A DNA stretch of 7,416 bases, taken from contig CAMPIG010000238.1 in the NCBI GenBank assembly GCA_946886255.1, positions 1 to 7,416 of the forward strand, read 5' to 3'. The DNA comes from an uncultured Cellvibrio sp. GTDB lineage: Bacteria > Pseudomonadota > Gammaproteobacteria > Pseudomonadales > Cellvibrionaceae. Positions 1-6,031 of this stretch are shown piece after piece (position 1 is the first letter of the stretch; each line of letters begins with the position of its first letter). Position numbers and translations under genes: made by a program. Below the pieces are notes generated by a model. The model was not told the origin of the DNA. It made no database searches and was given only the letters and a program-made list of their open reading frames with translations.

Positions 1-1594
1 TGGACAAACCCTCGGGCAAACAGTTGCTCATATCAAAACCTTCACCGCTGTCTTCCACCCGTAAGGTCAAACGCCCGCCTTCCGGCGCGGTGGAATGCTG
101 CAGGTAAATCCGAATGTAACCTGTGGTCACACTGCCCAGCCGCTCTTCACGCAATTGATAATAATGCGCAAAACCTTCCGGCGTATCCTTCATGGCAGAA
201 TCCAGCTGCAGCACACCGTGCTCCAGTGCATTGGAATAAAGCTCCGCCATGATGGTGTATAAGGTACCGCTGTAATTGCGCAGACCGGGGACTTCCATCA
301 GCACGTTTAACAGTAACGGCAAAGGGTCAAACGCTTGAAAGCTGGTAGGTTTGATCTCAAATGACATGTCCCACTCAGCCAGGCTTGAATAGCGGCGAAA
401 GATGGTTTCGCGGGCAATGCTGTCGACTTTATGTGGTTCGTCCATGATGATCTCCAACAGGGAAAGATCATCATTTTTTTCACCGCCGCCGATAAATTCC
501 TGCACGCGCGCGAGAATTTCATCAAACGCTTTTTCCGGCGCGCGGTTCTGGTCAAACACCGCCTGCAGTCGCTCTTCACCAAACATATCACCCTCGGTGT
601 TGCGCGCTTCATGAATCCCGTCGGACCACATAAAAAAGCGGTCACCCACCGCCATTTCATAATGTTCGCAGTCGTCTTTAAAACTTTTATTGGGCAACAC
701 GCCCAGCGGCAAATGCGTTGATCGCACCGGCACCACACTCAAGTCTTCTTTGCGATAAATAAAACATTCCGGCAATCCGCCGTTCCAGACTTTCATGCGT
801 CGCTTTTCAAAATTCATATCAATCATGGTTGCGCAACAAAAAAATCCGACCGGCAGGATAGATTTCAATTTACCGTTGATCTCGCGCAGGATATCGGTCA
901 TGGAAAAACCTTTATGAACCATGCCGTAAAAGGTCGAAGCCAAGGGCATAGCACCAATAGCGGCGGGCAAACCGTGGCCGGTAAAATCGCCGAGCAATAC
1001 CATCATGCTGCCGGAGGGGCGCATGGCAGCCACCATCACATCACCGTTAAAGATGGCCAACGAAGACAGGTAGTAACGCACGTTGCTGGCGTTGAGACAG
1101 CCACTGTGGGCCACATTGTCAAACACCTGTTTGGCAACCGCCTGTTCCTGTAATATTTGATCGTTATGGCGCGCAATCTGGTCGCGTTGGGCGAGCATGG
1201 TCGAGTGCATTTCGCGCATGCGGTTGAAGGATTTTATCTTGGCTTTGAGGATAACGCGGTTGTAGGGTTTGGAGAGAAAGTCATCACCGCCCGCATCCAA
1301 GCATTTCACCAGCGATTCGGTATCGGTGAGCGAGGTCAGGAAGATAATCGGCACCAGGGATTCCCCGGCCAACTCCTTGATTTGGCGCGCCGCACCGAAG
1401 CCATCCAGACCGGGCATCAGTGCATCCAGCAATACAATATCCGGTCGCTCCTGCGCATACGCAGCCACCGCTTCCAGCCCGTCTTTTGCGCTGATCACTC
1501 GATGGCCTTCCTTGCGTACAATCGTCTCCAGAATCAACCGGTCTGTTTCGGTATCATCCGCCACAAGAATCGTTAAGCTGCGGCTTTCGCTCAT
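1..1594 (-). CDS. hsbR: HsbR-like response regulator: REC - PP2C/SpoIIE phosphatase - HATPase kinase (3' end cut by window)
   Basis: Translating the minus strand from the ATG at 1594 gives 531 codons without a stop, running off the left edge. Residues 1-125 are a receiver domain with acidic D13/D14, phospho-acceptor D57 (VLLDALMPG), T87 and K109 (LSKPY). A charged, probably helical linker follows (about 126-160). Residues 165-385 are a PP2C/SpoIIE phosphatase with candidate metal ligands D185 (NGDV), D203 (GDFTGHG), D325 (SDG) and D375/D376 (NDDLSLL). From about 415 comes a GHKL/HATPase-like domain with an N-box (E451, N455, H459) and a G1 box (DSGEGF, 515-520); the rest is outside the window. 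GGAAG lies 7 nt before the ATG. This order matches HsbR of Pseudomonas aeruginosa and CrsR of Shewanella, which phosphorylate or dephosphorylate a STAS protein under control of the receiver. The STAS gene directly upstream (47-nt gap) is the obvious substrate. Family assignment is strong; the exact target pathway is inferred. Confidence 0.9.
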   Translation of the reverse strand, partial: MSESRSLTILVADDTETDRLILETIVRKEGHRVISAKDGLEAVAAYAQERPDIVLLDALMPGLDGFGAARQIKELAGESLVPIIFLTSLTDTESLVKCLDAGGDDFLSKPYNRVILKAKIKSFNRMREMHSTMLAQRDQIARHNDQILQEQAVAKQVFDNVAHSGCLNASNVRYYLSSLAIFNGDVMVAAMRPSGSMMVLLGDFTGHGLPAAIGAMPLASTFYGMVHKGFSMTDILREINGKLKSILPVGFFCCATMIDMNFEKRRMKVWNGGLPECFIYRKEDLSVVPVRSTHLPLGVLPNKSFKDDCEHYEMAVGDRFFMWSDGIHEARNTEGDMFGEERLQAVFDQNRAPEKAFDEILARVQEFIGGGEKNDDLSLLEIIMDEPHKVDSIARETIFRRYSSLAEWDMSFEIKPTSFQAFDPLPLLLNVLMEVPGLRNYSGTLYTIMAELYSNALEHGVLQLDSAMKDTPEGFAHYYQLREERLGSVTTGYIRIYLQHSTAPEGGRLTLRVEDSGEGFDMSNCLPEGLS

Positions 1595-1641
1595 AGACAG
1601 GCTTCCATTCAACGGGCCGGTAATCGCAGAAAATTATTTCA

Positions 1642-1947
1642 TCAATGAATGGTAAATAATTGCTCGAAGTTGGAGATGGTAAGAATTTTTTTCACATCAG
1701 CCGAACAATTGATAATTTCGATATCAGCTTTATCGCCGCCGGCAAAGTCACGCAGCAACAACAACATACCCAAGGCTGAGCTATCCAGATACGACGTGCC
1801 TTGTAAATCAACACGGAAATGTGTGGGAGTTTTGGGTAATTTTTCATATGCCGCACGAAATTCCTGGTGCGAGCTAAAATCGAAGCGCCCCTGGATATAT
1901 ATGGTGACTTGATTACCATCCGCTGACACTGTGGAAGTGATCGCCAT
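1642..1947 (-). CDS. hsbA: STAS-domain anti-sigma factor antagonist, HsbA-like
   Basis: This 101-residue protein is a single STAS domain of normal family length. The conserved loop is seen at residues 54-63 (LDSSALGMLL). S56 lies where SpoIIAA-type antagonists are phosphorylated, and from memory it is also the phospho-site of P. aeruginosa HsbA. The N-terminus (MAITS..ADG) and the ISNFEQLF tail also recall HsbA. There is no signal peptide or membrane segment, so it is cytoplasmic. The start is supported by GAGGT 5 nt before the ATG. It precedes the phosphatase/kinase regulator gene by 47 nt, the usual pairing in partner switching: the unphosphorylated antagonist binds one partner (for HsbA, FlgM) and the phosphorylated form another (HsbD, a diguanylate cyclase). 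Those partners are not in the window, so the target is inferred. Confidence 0.88.
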   Translation of the reverse strand: MAITSTVSADGNQVTIYIQGRFDFSSHQEFRAAYEKLPKTPTHFRVDLQGTSYLDSSALGMLLLLRDFAGGDKADIEIINCSADVKKILTISNFEQLFTIH

Positions 1948-2231
1948 GTTCTACCTCTATCATCAGTACATCATTATTTCAAAAATCATTATCAGCGCGT
2001 CAACGCCCTTATATACTGCTAAAACCTGTAACGACTGGGACTGCACGATATGCGTGGACGACATCCCGACGCCGCACTACACGACCCTAAGGATAGCCTA
2101 TAAACGATGTCTGTATAGTGCGTAAAGCAATAAAAAAGTTCGGCAGATTAATCATTTAAATATCAGGGTTTACCGCACACACGCGCAAAGAGGAATGACA
2201 GCGTATTACATCTCGTTATAACAAATTGAAA
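1948..2231. other. Intergenic region between fliJ and hsbA, no gene seen
   Basis: This is the only long non-coding stretch (284 bp). Reading the minus strand I see no coding frame with family resemblance, no tRNA or repeat array, and no GC-rich hairpin followed by a T-run that would be a convincing terminator after fliJ. A run of six T (minus strand, about 2138-2133) follows only weakly paired sequence. The half next to hsbA is AT-rich. I found no good match to the sigma54 (GG/GC at -24/-12) or FliA/sigma28 (TAAA...GCCGATAA) consensus. The length contrasts with the tight packing of fliF-fliJ and suggests that hsbA-hsbR has its own promoter or an untranslated leader. Confidence 0.6.
1973..2003 (-). 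promoter_or_regulatory. Candidate sigma70-type promoter for hsbA-hsbR (weak)
   Basis: On the minus strand TTGACG (2003-1998) resembles a -35 box (5 of 6) and AATAAT (1978-1973) a -10 box (5 of 6). The 19-nt spacer is longer than the preferred 17. Transcription would begin around 1966, giving a leader of roughly 20 nt that still contains the hsbA ribosome binding site (GAGGT, 1957-1953). The DNA between is AT-rich. Boxes of this quality occur by chance in AT-rich DNA, so this is a suggestion only. Confidence 0.25.
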
Positions 2232-2675
2232 TCAGGGTTGACGCTGAAACTGTTGTGCGGATAAATCATCCAGCTCTTTTTGTAAGCGTTTTTCCAGTGC
2301 GTCATTTTCTTCGTAGCGCAGACGAGCAATCAAATCCTGGATAGATTCCCGCCGCCGGTGTTTATCTCGCCACTCCTGTTGCAGTTGATCAAGGGTTTGC
2401 ATCATCCGCGCGACCTTGACTTGTTGTTCTTTCTTTGCGTCACCCAAGCGCTGGATAAAACTGCTGTAGCTGATTAAGTCTTGCGCATGCAGGCCGGTTT
2501 TGAGTGAGCCATACGTGTCCAGATAATGCGCCGCGTATTCTTCCAACTGGCGCAATTGTTCCTGTTCTGCATTAACCTGTTCACGAAAACTCCCCAGGCG
2601 TTGCGCTGCAGCTTGCTCGTGACGCTCGGCCAGCATCAACACAATTTGCATACGTTGTGAACGAGGTTCAGCCAC
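2232..2675 (-). CDS. fliJ: Flagellar export stalk/chaperone protein FliJ
   Basis: The 147-residue product has the normal FliJ length and is almost entirely charged and glutamine-rich helix, with no glycine-rich or hydrophobic core segment. This fits the two-stranded antiparallel coiled coil that inserts into the FliI hexamer, like the gamma subunit of F1-ATPase, and links it to the export gate protein FlhA. The N-terminal RSQRMQIVLMLAE segment is typical of the family. The start is GTG, not ATG: AAGGT lies 8 nt upstream, and the next ATG (residue 9) would remove part of the conserved N-terminus. It lies 30 nt behind fliI and is the last gene of the tightly packed run. FliJ sequences diverge strongly, so position after fliI is an important part of the call. 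Confidence 0.93.
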   Translation of the reverse strand: MAEPRSQRMQIVLMLAERHEQAAAQRLGSFREQVNAEQEQLRQLEEYAAHYLDTYGSLKTGLHAQDLISYSSFIQRLGDAKKEQQVKVARMMQTLDQLQQEWRDKHRRRESIQDLIARLRYEENDALEKRLQKELDDLSAQQFQRQP

Positions 2676-2690
2676 GGTTAACTACCTTTT
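2676..2690 (-). promoter_or_regulatory. Ribosome binding site that supports the GTG start of fliJ
   Basis: AAGGT at 2688-2684 (minus strand) is followed by an 8-nt spacer and then GTG at 2675. No comparable Shine-Dalgarno sequence was checked in front of the internal ATG at residue 9, which lies within coding sequence conserved in the family. Confidence 0.6.
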
Positions 2691-2705
2691 CGTTGATTCT
2701 GCGCA

Positions 2706-4097
2706 TCAACCCTGGACGCGGTGCTGAGCTGCCAGGGGACTGGTCGGTTTACCGGGGGCGGTGGGTTTTAACAAGGCTTTGAGATTGGCGATACATTCCG
2801 CCATGTGCACCGGTTGTTTAAGCCCTTGTTGTATAAAGGCTCGCAGATGGGGGAAACGTTCAATGGCCAGATCCGTTTCCGGATCGGCACCGGGTGTGTA
2901 GGCACCAATGGCGATAAGGTCGCGGTTCTGTTGATAGCGCGAGGACAATTGCTTGAAGCGCTGCATCATCTTCAGGTGTTCTTCGCTCACAATATTTTGC
3001 ATGGCGCGGCTGATGGATGACTCCACATCAATAGCAGGATAGGTGCCCTCCTCCGCCAGCTTGCGCGACAGGACGACGTGGCCGTCAAGAATGGCTCGCG
3101 CCGCATCAGCAATGGGATCTTGCAAGTCGTCACCCTCGGTCAATACCGTGTAAAACGCGGTGATAGAGCCCTCACCTTCGGCTGCGTTACCGGCGCGCTC
3201 CACCAATTGAGGAATTTTCGCAAACACGGATGGCGGATAGCCTTTGGTGGCCGGTGGTTCGCCAATCGCCAGTGCAATTTCGCGCTGGGCCTGGGCAAAC
3301 CGGGTCAGAGAATCCATCAACAACAATACATTTTTGCCCTGGTCGCGGTAGTACTCCGCAATACGACTGGATAACTGCGAAGCGCGCAAACGCATCAAGG
3401 GCGCATCATCCGCCGGGGATGCCACCACTACCGCGCGGCGCAACCCTTCTGCACCCAGGATGTGGTCAATAAACTCTTTCACTTCGCGTCCGCGCTCACC
3501 CACCAGGCCCACCACAACAATGTCGGCGGTGGTGAACTTGGTCATCATGCCCATCAACACACTCTTACCCACACCGCTACCGGCGAACAGACCCAGACGC
3601 TGGCCACGCCCGACGGTAATCAGCGCATTGATAGCACGCACACCGACATCCAGCGGCTCGCTGATGGGATGACGTTGCAAGGGGTTGATTTCGTGGGGGG
3701 TAAAGTCGAGGTATTCGTCACCCACCAGCGGGCCTTTGCCATCCAGCGGTTGACCAATGCCATTCACGACGCGGCCGAGCAGTTGTGGACCGATGCGCAT
3801 ACCCTGCTGGGTCGCGACAGGAATCACGCGGGCGCCCGGTTGTAAACCTTCGACCCGTTTGATCGGCATGAGGAAGACTTTATCACCGGCAAAACCAACC
3901 ACTTCGGCTTCGATACGCCGGTTATCCCCTGCAATCACTTCGCACTGACGGCCCACCGACACATTCAGCCCAACCGCTTCCAGCGTCAGGCCGACGGACC
4001 GGGTGATGCGGCCTTCCGCTTCCGGTTCAATAACCGTAGGTTTGCTCGGCGCGTAACCGCGTATGCGTTCAACAATGGATACGCGTTGATCAGCCAT
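2706..4097 (-). CDS. fliI: Flagellum-specific export ATPase FliI
   Basis: This 463-residue protein belongs to the F1-beta/FliI/SctN ATPase family. Hexameric FliI hydrolyses ATP at the base of the flagellar type III export gate and helps to deliver rod, hook and filament subunits. The N-terminal beta-barrel domain spans about residues 1-100. The Walker A motif is AGSGVGKS (172-179), the catalytic glutamate is E201 (GERGREV), Walker B ends at D262 ([11 protein letters not shown]), and the family signature [11 protein letters not shown] is at 354-364. A short proline-rich tail (about 444-456) ends the protein. Its ATG overlaps the fliH stop by 8 nt and has no good Shine-Dalgarno sequence, which suggests translational coupling to fliH, its direct partner. 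Length and all motifs are intact. Paralogous virulence ATPases (SctN) are excluded mainly by the flagellar neighbours. Confidence 0.98.
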   Translation of the reverse strand: MADQRVSIVERIRGYAPSKPTVIEPEAEGRITRSVGLTLEAVGLNVSVGRQCEVIAGDNRRIEAEVVGFAGDKVFLMPIKRVEGLQPGARVIPVATQQGMRIGPQLLGRVVNGIGQPLDGKGPLVGDEYLDFTPHEINPLQRHPISEPLDVGVRAINALITVGRGQRLGLFAGSGVGKSVLMGMMTKFTTADIVVVGLVGERGREVKEFIDHILGAEGLRRAVVVASPADDAPLMRLRASQLSSRIAEYYRDQGKNVLLLMDSLTRFAQAQREIALAIGEPPATKGYPPSVFAKIPQLVERAGNAAEGEGSITAFYTVLTEGDDLQDPIADAARAILDGHVVLSRKLAEEGTYPAIDVESSISRAMQNIVSEEHLKMMQRFKQLSSRYQQNRDLIAIGAYTPGADPETDLAIERFPHLRAFIQQGLKQPVHMAECIANLKALLKPTAPGKPTSPLAAQHRVQG

Positions 4098-4950
4098 GAG
4101 TCAGATCATCGGCGTCGTTAGCGCCACTGGACAGGCTATTGCCGTCAGCATCGTCCGCGAAGGAAATATCATCCTCGGCATCGCCGTTGTTATCAGTGAG
4201 TTGTTTGTTAACAAATTGCGTGAGCACGGTTTGCAGGCGTTTTTCCACCGAAAAGTCCACCCGGCTTTCGCTGGTTTCGATCCGGCAACCACCGGGAGGA
4301 AGTTGTTGATCTCCGACAAATTGCCAGTTGAGTTGTTGTTCTTCCGCGTAGGTTTCCACCGCGGCGAGATCATCGGGGTTCAGGCACACCCGCAGATTTT
4401 TGCTGCCCACGGGCAATGTATTGACGGCGGTTTTAACCAGCGTGACGATGTGACTGGAGTCAATGATCAGCTCACGTTGCACCACGCTTTCGGTGAGCGT
4501 GCAGATCACATCCAGCAATAATTTTTCCAGGTCATTGTCTTGTTCAGCGACGGGATTCAAGAGCGCTTGCGCGAGCTTTTGGAAACGTTGTTGTTCCGTC
4601 ACCAGTTGTTGGCGCATTTCCATCAAGCCTTTTTGCTGGCCGGCCTCGTAACCTTCGGCCATGCCTTTATCAAAGCCTTCCTGATGGCCTTGGGCAAAAC
4701 CATCTTTCTCAGCGGCCTCGATAATGTCCTGCATTTCTTGCGCGGTCATACCTTTTTTGGGCGTGGCGCCGGGCATATCTACGTCTTCGATAGATTCCCC
4801 CTGACGCTTCATGTCCTGCGCCTTGCGCTCGCGCGCTTCTTTTTCCGCCGACGGCATTACTGTGCCATTGTCATTGATCAGCGGAACGCGCCAGGCGCGG
4901 TATTCGCCCACGTCTTCCGCAGCAATACGGTTAGGCAATTTCTTTTCCAT
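4090..4950 (-). CDS. fliH: Flagellar export ATPase regulator/stator FliH
   Basis: FliH dimers bind the FliI N-terminus and tether it to the rotor (FliN) and FlhA. Starting at the ATG at 4950 the protein has 286 residues, longer than many FliHs. The N-terminus has W20 in EYRAWRVP, the kind of conserved tryptophan used for docking. Residues 84-108 hold seven glycines exactly four apart, the GxxxG repeat characteristic of FliH. A long helix follows, then the compact C-terminal domain (about 140-240, V/ATPase E-subunit-like) with its PPGGCRIET segment. The last 34 residues are strongly acidic: 11 Asp/Glu and no Lys/Arg. An in-frame ATG three codons upstream (4959) would give 289 residues, but AAGGT abuts it, while the 4950 ATG has a 9-nt spacer. 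The gene overlaps fliI by 8 nt. Confidence 0.95.
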   Translation of the reverse strand: MEKKLPNRIAAEDVGEYRAWRVPLINDNGTVMPSAEKEARERKAQDMKRQGESIEDVDMPGATPKKGMTAQEMQDIIEAAEKDGFAQGHQEGFDKGMAEGYEAGQQKGLMEMRQQLVTEQQRFQKLAQALLNPVAEQDNDLEKLLLDVICTLTESVVQRELIIDSSHIVTLVKTAVNTLPVGSKNLRVCLNPDDLAAVETYAEEQQLNWQFVGDQQLPPGGCRIETSESRVDFSVEKRLQTVLTQFVNKQLTDNNGDAEDDISFADDADGNSLSSGANDADDLTHG

Positions 4951-4970
4951 ACTGGTCATACCTTACCCAT
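4951..4970 (-). promoter_or_regulatory. Ribosome binding site that decides between two fliH starts
   Basis: On the minus strand AAGGT occupies 4964-4960. The ATG at 4959 follows it immediately, too close for normal initiation. The ATG at 4950 is 9 nt downstream, within the usual range. A GGG at 4968-4966 could serve the first ATG but is a poor anti-Shine-Dalgarno match. The difference is three residues. Confidence 0.5.
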
Positions 4971-4984
4971 CAGGCCTATCCGCG

Positions 4985-6025
4985 TTAAACCATCTGCTCG
5001 CCACTGCCACCCAGGACAATTTCACCGGAGTCAGCCATGCGTCGTGCAATGGTGAGAATCTCTTTCTGCGCCGACTCCACTTCGGTAAGGCGCACCGGCG
5101 GCTTGGCTTCCAGATCGTCGCGCAACAATTCGGCGGCGCGTTTGGACATGTTCTTGAAGATTTTTTCCTGCAGATCGGTGTCGGCACCTTTCAGGGCAAT
5201 AATGAGCACATCGGATGACACTTCGCGCAACAGCGCCTGGATACCGCGATCGTCCACATCTTTGAGGTTGTCGAACACAAACATCAGATCCTGGATCTGG
5301 TTGCCCATGTCTTCGTCGATTTCGCGGATGGAATCCATCAAGTCGGCTTCAACAGAGCCGTCAAGGTTGTTCATAATTTCCGCCGCTACCTTGTAACCAC
5401 CCATGGCTTTGGTTTGCGAACTGGCGTTGCCGGAGAATTGTTTTTCCAGGATATCGTTGAGCTCTTGCAAGGCACCGGGTTGTACCGTATCAAGGGACGC
5501 GACACGCATCATGATGTCGATACGCACTTTTTCCGGCAGGAAGCTGAGGATTTCGGCGGATTGGTCAGCATCGAGATAAGCAATAACGATGGCCTGAATC
5601 TGTGGATGTTCGTTGCGGATAATATCTGCCACTGAGCGAGCATCCATCCACTTAAGCGTATCCAGCCCGGTGGTGTTGCCGCCGAGCAGGATGCGATCGA
5701 TCAAACCATTGGCTTTATCTTCACCCAATGCTGTTACCAGCATGTTGCGGATGTAACTGTCGGCCCCCACACCAAGGCCGGTGAGCGTGCGTACTTCGTC
5801 GAGAAATTCCGACATTACACCCTGCACATCCTGCTGCTGCACGTTGGACAATTGCGTCATGGCAGCACCGATACGTTGTACTTCTTTCGGGCCCAGGTGC
5901 TTGAGTACTTCGGCGGCATCAGCTTCGCCTAATGACATCAATAGAATCGCGGCCTGATCCACCGAACGCAGTTTGGCTTTGGCTTTCTCGGGTAGTTTAT
6001 TGTCCGATGCAGGCGGTGTACTCAT
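4985..6025 (-). CDS. fliG: Flagellar motor switch protein FliG
   Basis: FliG forms the ring under the MS ring that interacts with the MotA stator to generate torque and, with FliM/FliN, switches rotation. The product (346 residues from ATG 6025) has the three usual armadillo-like domains. The middle domain carries the FliM-binding EHPQ motif (residues 139-142). The C-terminal domain has MFVF (248-251), the hinge between its two halves. All five charged torque residues known from E. coli (K264, R281, D288, D289, R297) align here as K279, R296, D303, D304 and R312. The N-terminal helices (about 20-60) bind the FliF tail. A GTG directly precedes the ATG and is also possible; both are close behind fliF (6 or 3 nt gap) with only a weak GAG, so translation is probably coupled. 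The protein ends GGSGEQMV, as in related FliGs. Confidence 0.98.
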   Translation of the reverse strand: MSTPPASDNKLPEKAKAKLRSVDQAAILLMSLGEADAAEVLKHLGPKEVQRIGAAMTQLSNVQQQDVQGVMSEFLDEVRTLTGLGVGADSYIRNMLVTALGEDKANGLIDRILLGGNTTGLDTLKWMDARSVADIIRNEHPQIQAIVIAYLDADQSAEILSFLPEKVRIDIMMRVASLDTVQPGALQELNDILEKQFSGNASSQTKAMGGYKVAAEIMNNLDGSVEADLMDSIREIDEDMGNQIQDLMFVFDNLKDVDDRGIQALLREVSSDVLIIALKGADTDLQEKIFKNMSKRAAELLRDDLEAKPPVRLTEVESAQKEILTIARRMADSGEIVLGGSGEQMV

Positions 6026-6031
6026 CACTCA

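Noticed and set aside
307..738. Minus-strand 143-residue frame rich in Cys, Arg and Trp
   Set aside because: It lies wholly within the hsbR-like gene in another frame of the same strand; the residue composition is typical of an out-of-frame shadow.
914..1655. Several plus-strand frames of 79-139 residues
   Set aside because: All are antisense to the regulator gene, whose receiver and phosphatase motifs are clear, and none has recognisable domains or a supporting ribosome site.
2041..2080. Short inverted repeat (GCGT 2052-2055 / ACGC 2069-2072) as an operator or hairpin
   Set aside because: Only four base pairs with a mismatch next to the stem; expected by chance.
1931..2125. Plus-strand frame reaching into the fliJ-hsbA gap, with an ATG at 1946 and GGAAG 8 nt upstream
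   Set aside because: It is antisense to the hsbA start, about 60 residues, low in complexity, resembles no family I know, and the apparent ribosome site is part of the hsbA coding sequence.
2131..2160. T-run on the minus strand as a fliJ terminator
   Set aside because: The six-T run is preceded only by AT-rich, weakly pairing sequence; no stable GC stem is visible.
4540..5055. Plus-strand 171-residue frame rich in Phe and His
   Set aside because: Antisense to fliH and the end of fliG; its composition mirrors the Glu/Lys- and Met/Gln-rich FliH coding strand and it shows no domain.
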